From: Fibrobacter sp. UWEL
GTDB lineage: Bacteria > Fibrobacterota > Fibrobacteria > Fibrobacterales > Fibrobacteraceae
Assembly: GCF_900142535.1 (NCBI RefSeq)
Contig: NZ_FRBE01000008.1
Coordinates: 62,001 to 126,000 of the forward strand
DNA length: 64,000 nt
Reading direction: 5' to 3'
Below the pieces are notes generated by a model. It was not told the origin of the DNA. It saw only the letters and a program-made list of their open reading frames with translations, and ran no database searches. Positions 50,938-57,753 of the stretch are shown in pieces. Every line of letters begins with the position of its first letter. Positions within the stretch are counted from its first letter, which is position 1. A program made the translations under genes and the position numbers.

Positions 50938-50978
50938 TTGTTTACATTTTGTATAATATATTGTATATTTGTAAACAA
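50938..50978 (+). promoter_or_regulatory. Candidate operator/promoter of the XRE-ImmA gene
   Basis: A 9-bp inverted repeat TTGTTTACA / TGTAAACAA (50938-50946 / 50970-50978) encloses AT-rich DNA with TATATTTG (50964-50971), an exact TAnnTTTG match. It ends 2 nt before the ATG at 50981. Autoregulation by the encoded XRE domain is plausible. Confidence 0.6.
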
Positions 50979-50980
50979 CA

Positions 50981-52051
50981 ATGGAGTTTGCGAATATGTC
51001 CGAAGTTTCCACTTTTGCTTTGCGATTGAAGAGCGCCCGCCTTATGAAGGGGTTCTCCATGGACGACCTTTGTGAAAGAATGGAACCGAAGGTCTCCAAA
51101 ATGGCAATTTCCAAGTACGAATCCGGGAAAATGGACCCAGACAGCGAAGTTCTGATTTCCTTGGCAGACGCGTTGGATCAAACCCCCGATTATTTTTTCC
51201 GCCCGTTCACTTTCAAACTGGAATCCATGCGCTTTAGAAAAAAGCAGAACCTAGGGGCCAAGCAAATTGAAAGCGTGAAAATGAACATTGCGGATTTCGT
51301 GGAGCGCTATGTCAATATCGAAGAAATCTGCAATGACGCCAACATCGATGTTGATTTTTCCTCCGTTCCTGTCGCCTCTGCAGAACAGGTCAAGGCCGCC
51401 GCAGTCAAGCTTCGTGAACGTTGGTGCCTGGGCAAGGACGGCATTGTCAATGTGATAGAAATGCTTGAAGAACACGGCGTAAAAGTTGTGGAGATTGATG
51501 CTCCTGACGGATTCGATGGCGTAAGTACCAAGGTCAACGATGTTATCCCGGTGATTGTCCTTGGAAAAAACTTTTTGTACGAACGAAAGCGTTTTACCGC
51601 GTTGCACGAACTTGGCCATTTGCTGCTGAATTTTGAAGACCGTTTTTCTGACAAGGAGCAGGAATCCCTTTGCAACCTGTTTGCAAACGAAATGCTGCTT
51701 CCTGAAACTGAACTTAGGCGTATCCTTGGCAATTGCAGGAAGAAGGTCTCCGTTAAGGAACTTCGACCGATTCAGATGCGATTCGGTATTTCCTGCGATG
51801 CCATTATGTACAAGGCCAAGGAATGTGGAATTGTATCTGCAGCGCTTCATAGGGGCTATTGCATAAGGAAAAACCAAAGTCCAGAATACAAGTCGTTCGT
51901 TGAAAGATCCGATTCTCCTGCAGAAACCTCACATCGTTTTGAGTCCCTGGTATATAAGGCTCTTGAAAACGAACTGATTACCATGTCGAAAGCGGCGAGC
52001 CTGCTTCGCACTGATGTCATGACTATCCGTAAGGAAATGCTGATAATCTAG
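50981..52051 (+). CDS. XRE regulator fused to ImmA/IrrE metallopeptidase
   Basis: 356 aa. The XRE helix-turn-helix is at about 10-70 (LRLKSARLMKGFSMDDL, ISKYESGKMDPDSE). The ImmA/IrrE peptidase follows, with zinc motif HELGH at 209-213 and downstream ANEMLLPE. These fusions control mobile-element or toxin-antitoxin genes and can cleave repressors. The ATG at 50981 abuts the operator; a second in-frame ATG is at 50996. No obvious partner gene is adjacent. Confidence 0.9.
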   Translation: MEFANMSEVSTFALRLKSARLMKGFSMDDLCERMEPKVSKMAISKYESGKMDPDSEVLISLADALDQTPDYFFRPFTFKLESMRFRKKQNLGAKQIESVKMNIADFVERYVNIEEICNDANIDVDFSSVPVASAEQVKAAAVKLRERWCLGKDGIVNVIEMLEEHGVKVVEIDAPDGFDGVSTKVNDVIPVIVLGKNFLYERKRFTALHELGHLLLNFEDRFSDKEQESLCNLFANEMLLPETELRRILGNCRKKVSVKELRPIQMRFGISCDAIMYKAKECGIVSAALHRGYCIRKNQSPEYKSFVERSDSPAETSHRFESLVYKALENELITMSKAASLLRTDVMTIRKEMLII

Positions 52052-52131
52052 AAGCCTTGATGGACGAAAACCCGAGATTGCCAAGGCAGATCTGTGAACA
52101 GAAGATTAGTGCGTGGAGATCTGCTTAAATC

Positions 52132-52190
52132 TTTGAATTTCGCTGAAATGCAGAAATAGAACGAAAGGACCCCTTGTGGGTCCTATTTTT
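52132..52190 (+). repeat. Remnant of an Rpn-gene 3' end with terminator, copy 2
   Basis: TTGAATTTCGCTGAAATGCAGAAATAG, then AACGAAAGGACCCC and a hairpin GGACCC / GGGTCC (52167-52172 / 52178-52183) with a T-rich tail, nearly identical to the end of the Rpn gene at 53690-53748. No matching gene body precedes it, but it may still terminate the XRE-ImmA transcript. Confidence 0.65.
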
Positions 52191-52249
52191 GCAATTGGCG
52201 GCGCTTCCTCACCATAGAAGCGGTATGGCGCCTGGGACGATTTCGCCCA

Positions 52250-52486
52250 TTAGGCTGCTCGTGTTTTTCGTCCCCTTGGGGCGCTTACAAATTGAGGAAC
52301 CATTTTCTGATTTTTAACCTGTTGCAGGAACATGTTGATTAGCCCCTGATACGGAACCCCGACTTTTTCGGCAAGTTCCTTAAAATAATCAATGACATCC
52401 TCGTCAAGTTTGATGCAGATAGTCTTCTTCAATTTTTTCGCATAAGGATTTTGAACTGCATTGGAAAAATCATAATTTGGCTTCAT
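52250..52486 (-). CDS. BrnA/CopG-like ribbon-helix-helix antitoxin, apparently orphan
   Basis: 78 aa from the second of two adjacent ATGs, chosen for its spacing to AAAGGAG. KPNYDFSNAVQNPYAKKLKK then ITIRLD-like ICIKLDEDVIDYFKELA and GVPYQGLINMFL match the BrnA/CopG antitoxin type. No BrnT-like toxin is visible upstream or downstream. An AT-rich palindrome lies in its promoter (52526-52546). Confidence 0.82.
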   Translation of the reverse strand: MKPNYDFSNAVQNPYAKKLKKTICIKLDEDVIDYFKELAEKVGVPYQGLINMFLQQVKNQKMVPQFVSAPRGRKTRAA

Positions 52487-52525
52487 CATTTTCTCCTTTC
52501 CCAATACTGAGCTGATTCCCATTCG

Positions 52526-52546
52526 AATATATATAATGTATATATT
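52526..52546 (-). promoter_or_regulatory. AT palindrome in the antitoxin promoter
   Basis: AATATATA-taatg-TATATATT, a perfect 8-bp inverted repeat about 40 nt before the antitoxin start. It is a candidate autoregulatory operator. Confidence 0.5.
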
Positions 52547-52740
52547 GATTCTTCTTTAGTCAAGGGATTTTTTTCATCCATTCTTCCTCCAGTCGCTACA
52601 TGCCTAAAAAGCGACGGCTTGATTCATCTAATAAATGCGCGGCACTCACCGCAAAAAGAACAAAGGCGTACTTGCTCTCGACTTTTGGGCGTTCCCTGGC
52701 TCCCATTCCCCACGTCATCCCTTCGGCAGGAAAAATTATT

Positions 52741-52800
52741 TTTTTACAAAGATTTCTCGCGCAAATGAGACGTTTGCTTCGTGTATATAAGTAGATAGGA
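52741..52800 (+). promoter_or_regulatory. Upstream element shared by both Rpn-family genes, copy 2
   Basis: TTTTACAAA, CTCGCGCAAA, GTGTATATAAGTAGATAGG in the same order as at 49497-49556, about 50 nt before the GTG start of the second Rpn gene. The rest of the interval 52550-52740 shows nothing recognisable. Confidence 0.55.
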
Positions 52801-52849
52801 ACCGTTCTATCTGCGAGCCGGCCGCGTCGCCGGATTATTCAGGATTCAA

Positions 52850-53716
52850 GTGGAAAAAAACAAGACGAAACTCGCGGAATGCGTTGACAATGCAACTGGC
52901 GTCGACAAAAAGGAGAAGATTATAGACTTCTCGAAAATCTATATCACCGACAGGTTCATGTTCCCTCTGGTCATGAGCCACAAGGAAATCGCAAAGCCAT
53001 TCATCGAGGCGGCTCTCGGCATCAAGATTTATGACCTCAAGGACCCCGAGCAGGAAAAGACGGAGCAGGTGGGCATCTTCAGCAAAAGCGTACGCTACGA
53101 CGTGTTCACACAGCAAATCAACGAAAACGGTGAAATCATCAGCTCCTTTGATATCGAGATGCAAATTGTTGATACAAAGGAACTTCCCAAGCGAGCTCGC
53201 TACTACCAGTCTGTTCGCGATACCAACGACCTGCGCAAGGGGGCCATGTACAAAAGTCTCAAGGACCAGTACGTACTCTTCATCTGCCCCGACGACATCT
53301 TTGGTGCGAAACAGGCCGTTTACAGTTTCCAGAACTATGCGACGGAAAATAAAAACATCGCTCTTAACGATCGTTCTTTCAAGAATTTTTATATTTTCAG
53401 TAACTACGGGAAACTTCCGGACGCACATCCCCTTAAGCCGTATCTGAAGTATTTCGCAACCAACACCGCCGACTCCACGGAGACTGAGGAAATCGATACC
53501 AAGGTGAAGTGGTACCAGGCTGACGAAGACACACAGGAGCGCTATATGACATGGGAACAGGAAATCCAGCTCGCCAGAGAAGATGCAGCCGAAGCCGCTA
53601 CCGAAAAAGAGCGCGAACGTAGTCAGAGAATCATCGCCGAAAAGGACAATGTCCTGGCCGAAAAGGATCGCAGAATTGCGGAACTTGAAGCGAAACTCGC
53701 TGAAATGCAGAAATAG
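52850..53716 (+). CDS. PD-(D/E)XK nuclease-family putative transposase (Rpn type)
   Basis: 288 aa from a GTG. Core motifs are DFSKIYITDRFMFPLVM, VRYDVF and SFDIEMQIVD, where Asp and E-x-Q stand at the PD-(D/E)XK positions (PF12784-like). The usual catalytic Lys appears replaced by Gln, as is common in this branch. The C terminus is a coiled coil of AEKD repeats. The family is linked to recombination and mobile DNA. A terminator lies 5 nt after the stop. Confidence 0.85.
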   Translation: MEKNKTKLAECVDNATGVDKKEKIIDFSKIYITDRFMFPLVMSHKEIAKPFIEAALGIKIYDLKDPEQEKTEQVGIFSKSVRYDVFTQQINENGEIISSFDIEMQIVDTKELPKRARYYQSVRDTNDLRKGAMYKSLKDQYVLFICPDDIFGAKQAVYSFQNYATENKNIALNDRSFKNFYIFSNYGKLPDAHPLKPYLKYFATNTADSTETEEIDTKVKWYQADEDTQERYMTWEQEIQLAREDAAEAATEKERERSQRIIAEKDNVLAEKDRRIAELEAKLAEMQK

Positions 53717-53721
53717 AACAT

Positions 53722-53748
53722 AAGGACCCCTTGGGGGTCCTTTTTTTG
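53722..53748 (+). terminator. Terminator after the second Rpn gene
   Basis: AAGGACCCC pairs with GGGGTCCTT, followed by T7. The same sequence is found as fragments at 46147 and 52167. Confidence 0.85.
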
Positions 53749-53763
53749 CAAATGTCGGCGCTA

Positions 53764-53980
53764 TGTCATTGCGAGGCGATGCCGAAGCAATCGAAGCATC
53801 ATCATCCTTCAGCAACACCATTCCGCTGTCCACGCATTCCATGGGCAAGTCCCCGTCGATATCGAGGCACTCCGGCCGGAACCGGTTCCAGATTACATAA
53901 TCGGTATAGCCCTCGGCAATGTCGTCCCGACCCTGAGACGGGATAAAATAAAGCAACGCATGTTCTAACATGCGCTGCAA
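53764..53980 (-). pseudogene. Truncated paralogue of the 54431-54781 gene
   Basis: From the ATG at 53980, MQRMLEHALLYFIP, DIAEGYTDYVIWNRFRPE and DSGMVLL match the intact gene at 54431-54781. The similarity ends at a TGTCATTGCGAGG-type dispersed repeat (53764-53792), after which the frame runs antisense through the Rpn gene. A second repeat (TGTCGTCCC..GGGAT, 53921-53945) encodes the residues right after YFIP. Confidence 0.7.
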
Positions 53981-53988
53981 CTTAAAGA

Positions 53989-54388
53989 CTACAACTTTTC
54001 AACAGTCTTTGTTTTAGGATTGATTCTGAATGTTTTGGGAGCATCTATTCCGATAATCAATAACGGAGATGTTAATTGGTTGCACAAATGATGATTCCAG
54101 CCGAGGTTTGAATTGCCTTTTCCACATGGTTCAGCTCAGACGCCAGGCATCGCCTGTGTAGGCTTCGTCTTTGAAGATGGGACAGTCTGTATTCCATTGC
54201 AAGGATGTCAAACGTTCTTTTAAAAGCTCAAAAAATGACTCGGAAAGGCTATTTTTGAAATTTTGGATTAAATCTTCATCCAGTATTGAATCAATGGCTG
54301 TTAATACCTCTCTGTAGAGAGACGAGTATTTTTCAATTTTCTTGAAGATCGTTTCTGCGTTTCTGTGGCTATATGTTTTAAATAACAT
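53989..54388 (-). pseudogene. Frameshifted hypothetical gene, possibly a restriction-endonuclease remnant
   Basis: The first frame (54388-54131) encodes 85 aa, LFKTYSHRNAETIFKKIEKY to LKERLTSLQWNTDCPIFKD. After its stop the +1 frame continues from about 54126 with CGKGNSNLGWNHHLCNQL to INPKTKTVEKL, ending at 53989. Together they look like one small protein broken near 54130. The YSHRNAE start and W-x-x-D-x-P-I segment faintly recall BglII-type endonuclease N termini. This is weak. Confidence 0.45.
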
Positions 54389-54430
54389 AAGGTGGAAGTC
54401 CTCCTAAAAATATTATGGAAATGAAAGTTG

Positions 54431-54781
54431 CTAGTCCCCTAGAAGAAAAACAGTATCCAGGCTCCTGTCGCCATACGCCTGCTCCAGAACCTCCTTCAGA
54501 ATGTCATCCTGGAGCGTAGCGATAGGGTCCATAAGTAACACCATCCCACTATCCAAACATTCCATATCCAATTCCCCGTCAATATCGAGGTACTCCGGCC
54601 GGAACCGGTTCCAGATTACATAATCGGTATAGCCCTCGGCAATATCTTCAGGCGAGAGGTTGTCGCCCGTACCCGGCTGAATCTTGAGGAATTCTCCACC
54701 ACATGTCATCCCGGGCTTTGACACGGAATTCCCCTTTCTCGGGATAAAGTAAAGCATCGCATGATCTAACATGCGCTGCAA
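54431..54781 (-). CDS. Hypothetical protein with repeat-derived segments
   Basis: 116 aa. Core words YTDYVIWNRFRPEYLDIDGELDMECLDSGMVLL are shared with the truncated copy at 53.9 kb. Two segments coincide with dispersed palindromes: RKGNSVSKPGMT (54704-54746) and DPIATLQDD (54502-54530). Both read through in frame. No known domain or signal peptide. Its reality is supported by the partial paralogue, which keeps the frame. Confidence 0.6.
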   Translation of the reverse strand: MQRMLDHAMLYFIPRKGNSVSKPGMTCGGEFLKIQPGTGDNLSPEDIAEGYTDYVIWNRFRPEYLDIDGELDMECLDSGMVLLMDPIATLQDDILKEVLEQAYGDRSLDTVFLLGD

Positions 54782-54847
54782 TCTAGAGATCGTTCTTTAG
54801 ATCGTCAAGGGTTTAATTTTGGGCGTTCCCCCGGCTCCTCCCTCATA

Positions 54848-54876
54848 TGTCATCCCGGCCTCCGAGCCGGGATCTC
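54848..54876. repeat. Dispersed palindrome, TGTCATCCC..GGGATCT family
   Basis: ATCCCGGC / GCCGGGAT (54852-54859 / 54866-54873) with a 6-nt loop, preceded by TGTC; same family as 11195. The rest of 54877-55020 shows no gene. Confidence 0.65.
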
Positions 54877-55023
54877 CTTTCCCGCGCGAGTCCGAACCGC
54901 TTCGCGGCTTCACGCCCTAACGCATCGCAGACAGGGACATCCTTTAAAACGTTGTTCGAAGCGCGTTAGGAAATGTCGCCTAAAAGAGCTAAATTTAAAA
55001 AAAATATGAAAAAAGACGCTCTT

Positions 55024-55069
55024 TGTCATATCATGACACTGAAAAAAAATATTTTTTGAGAGAGTGTCA
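55024..55069 (+). promoter_or_regulatory. Overlapping palindromes upstream of the DISARM-like operon
   Basis: TGTCAT-atc-ATGACA (55024-55038) overlaps TGACACT ... AGTGTCA (55034-55040 / 55063-55069), whose interior AAAAAA/TTTTTT can extend the pairing. It lies about 85 nt before the drmE ATG and shares the TGACACT half-site with 50577-50592. It is a candidate operator. Confidence 0.5.
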
Positions 55070-55154
55070 AAAAACACCTCACTCCCTCTTTTAAAAAGAA
55101 TAAATACTCAAAATCATCCCAAAAATTGTATTTTAAGACCTAAAGGATAAAAAA

Positions 55155-57746
55155 ATGGAAACAAAAGAGATTATAGCTAAAGCATTTCAGAAATGTGACC
55201 TTGCCTTAAATGGTAATATCATTTCTAGAGAATACATTCTGCAATCTCTTTTTACGTTTCTAAATGATTCTTCTGAAAAAAAAGCGCATAATAGCAGCTT
55301 CGTGTTGCATACGGGATCCATTTGTTATGATGCAATAGCCGTTGCATTTGCGTTTTTAACGTGTCTTGTAAAGAATACATCAAATTCTATCGATATAATC
55401 AATAATTTAAAGATAGGGGATTTTGTTCTCTATGCGCGAGGCAATAAACAGGAAAAATGCAAGTATAACGGAAAAATATTTTCTGATAATGAGGATGCCG
55501 TAAAATTAATCTCCGGAAAAAAAACGGAGTTCACCGTTCCCAAAAGCCGTTGGAATTTGATATTCCCTTACAATGGAAAATCAAAAAGATTAGATGCCAG
55601 AGGAATAAAAAAAATTCCTCCCTCGAGAGAATTGTTTTACACTAATATTCTAGATATAGAAAAAAAAGAAATTCCAAGCATAATAGATTGTTCTGTTGTC
55701 TTTGTAATGGATCGAAATCGCGCAACAGAAATTATTAAAAATTTATCGTTTAAAACCAACAACGGGAATGAATTCAAAATTCTCGATATGATAAATGCCG
55801 CCTATTATTCTGAAGATGAGGATTATTCTATTGGAAGCAACAATACAAAAAGCGAAGCAAATATAAAAATTACAAGTAAGGTTTCTGTCGCAAGACAATT
55901 AGTTGTGAATCAAGATGGCAATAACCACATTGGATTAATCATTTCTGGAAATGACATTGTTTCAAAGAATATTACTGAGATTCCAGAAATGCTCAAAAAA
56001 AGATCTTTGTCATTTGTCCATACATTCTTGAACATTGACTCAGATAATACTCTACAGCTAATTCGAGAATCCCAGGATCCCGAAATTTTCGCATGTACTA
56101 AAAGTTTCCTGTCAAAAACTTCTTTAGAAATCTGTCTTGAAAATGAATACACTCAGGAACTTATATCACAAGCAAATTTGGTCAAAAATCATAGTGTAAA
56201 TACGCATTATTTAGATGGATTTTTAACCTGGAATGATTATAAACAATTTAAGAAATCTGTTTTTATCATAAAAAAATCTGATTATGAATCAGAGCACAAA
56301 GAAAATTTTATTTTATGCGCTTATTCTATGATGAAACTTTTTCTAACAGCAATTTTCCCCTTAGAAAAGTTAGAAGCATGCGTAGAAAAAAAACTTATAG
56401 ACATTGAGTCCTTAAAACAGCGATTTGATTTGCTTAAGTCATCTGTACATCATTTTCCAGATGATTTAAAAATAAAGGCAGAAGAAATTATTTCTATGCT
56501 TGAACTTTTACAGGAATCTTTACTAACAAAATCTGATAAATGTGCATGTATTGTAAATAATTTAATTACGAGTACTGATGAAAAAATTGCCATTGTTGTT
56601 CCCAAAGCGTATTATATTACGATTGTTAGAGAATGCGGCTTATACGATACAATAAAACAGAAAAATACCATAACAGTGGTTACTGCTAATAAATTTGACA
56701 ATAGCGAAAACTATAGGCAAATTATTGTTGTTGGAAATTTTGGAGGAAAAAGGTTCAATATTTTCAAATGCATGAGTTCGTCGCAAATAGACGTTTTACT
56801 GTACAAATTTGAAGAAAAAATATTCAAACATTGGGAAAAGAAAAATAATTTGGAAGAAAAGGAAATTCTCCAAGCATCTTCTGAATCCTTCTTCAATCAA
56901 CCAATAAGTCAGATATACGATGATGAAGTAAACGAAATCGAATCTATTGAAAAAAGTGTTGATGATTATATTAACATGCTAGAATGTAAAAAATTGGCTC
57001 GAGATGCAGATTCTGTGAATAAATCTGAAAACTTTTCTCAAAAATCGGAAATAATTGCAATAGGGCAATTTGATAACGGAGATCACGTATTTTTCTCTAA
57101 GTTTTACAAGGCATATGTGTTTGATGAAAATAACGGAAAAGTCAAAGAAGTTGAGGCAAATGATCTAACAGAAGGTGATTCTATTGTTTTTACAAGAAAC
57201 AGCGATAAAACCAGTGACATTGTTGATTCCGTTTTTGAAAACTTAAAAGACAATAACAAACTAGGACAAGATTTGATTACGCATTGGGCTTTTTCGATTA
57301 CTTGGAAATCAAATTTTCAAAGTTTTATGCTCTCAAATAATTTAACCGCAAAAGAAATTGCGGATAAAATGTTGAAAAATGGCATTCAAGTAAAAGAAAT
57401 GACTATCCGAAGATGGCTTGATCCATACGCACACATTGTTGGACCCAGAGACATGGAGTCTATTCAACATATTGCATTAGTTATAAATCACAATGGTATG
57501 TTTGATAATGCTGACAAAATCTTTGAAGGATGCCAGGCTATCAGAAAATTCCGCAAGGAGTTGATAAAAGAAATCGGTTTTGCAATGATTGATAAACTCA
57601 ATGGCAGAACAACACCGAGAAACAAACTTATGGAAGGATTTTTTGATCAACTTAATACATTTACCCGTGTTCTTAGATTAGAAAAAATAACATTTGTAAA
57701 TACATCTGTTCCAATAAATTTAATCAATCGACCTCTTCATCCTTAG
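55155..57746 (+). CDS. drmE: DISARM anti-phage protein DrmE-like
   Basis: 863 aa, soluble, low GC. No classical motif is obvious. Its size, its place as first gene before drmA-drmB, and its C-terminal region suggest DrmE of class 2 DISARM; that region has TAKEIADKMLKNGIQVKEMTIRRWLDPYAHIVGPRDMESI, a wHTH-like stretch. Codon use and AT content differ sharply from the chromosome to the left. AAAGGAT precedes the ATG. The next gene starts 7 nt after the stop. The molecular role of DrmE is not established. Confidence 0.75.
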   Translation: METKEIIAKAFQKCDLALNGNIISREYILQSLFTFLNDSSEKKAHNSSFVLHTGSICYDAIAVAFAFLTCLVKNTSNSIDIINNLKIGDFVLYARGNKQEKCKYNGKIFSDNEDAVKLISGKKTEFTVPKSRWNLIFPYNGKSKRLDARGIKKIPPSRELFYTNILDIEKKEIPSIIDCSVVFVMDRNRATEIIKNLSFKTNNGNEFKILDMINAAYYSEDEDYSIGSNNTKSEANIKITSKVSVARQLVVNQDGNNHIGLIISGNDIVSKNITEIPEMLKKRSLSFVHTFLNIDSDNTLQLIRESQDPEIFACTKSFLSKTSLEICLENEYTQELISQANLVKNHSVNTHYLDGFLTWNDYKQFKKSVFIIKKSDYESEHKENFILCAYSMMKLFLTAIFPLEKLEACVEKKLIDIESLKQRFDLLKSSVHHFPDDLKIKAEEIISMLELLQESLLTKSDKCACIVNNLITSTDEKIAIVVPKAYYITIVRECGLYDTIKQKNTITVVTANKFDNSENYRQIIVVGNFGGKRFNIFKCMSSSQIDVLLYKFEEKIFKHWEKKNNLEEKEILQASSESFFNQPISQIYDDEVNEIESIEKSVDDYINMLECKKLARDADSVNKSENFSQKSEIIAIGQFDNGDHVFFSKFYKAYVFDENNGKVKEVEANDLTEGDSIVFTRNSDKTSDIVDSVFENLKDNNKLGQDLITHWAFSITWKSNFQSFMLSNNLTAKEIADKMLKNGIQVKEMTIRRWLDPYAHIVGPRDMESIQHIALVINHNGMFDNADKIFEGCQAIRKFRKELIKEIGFAMIDKLNGRTTPRNKLMEGFFDQLNTFTRVLRLEKITFVNTSVPINLINRPLHP

Positions 57747-57753
57747 GAATAAA

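Noticed and set aside
52835-53980. 381-codon open frame on the minus strand
   Set aside because: Only its first 60-70 codons match a paralogue (54431-54781). The rest is antisense to the Rpn gene, so it is not one protein.
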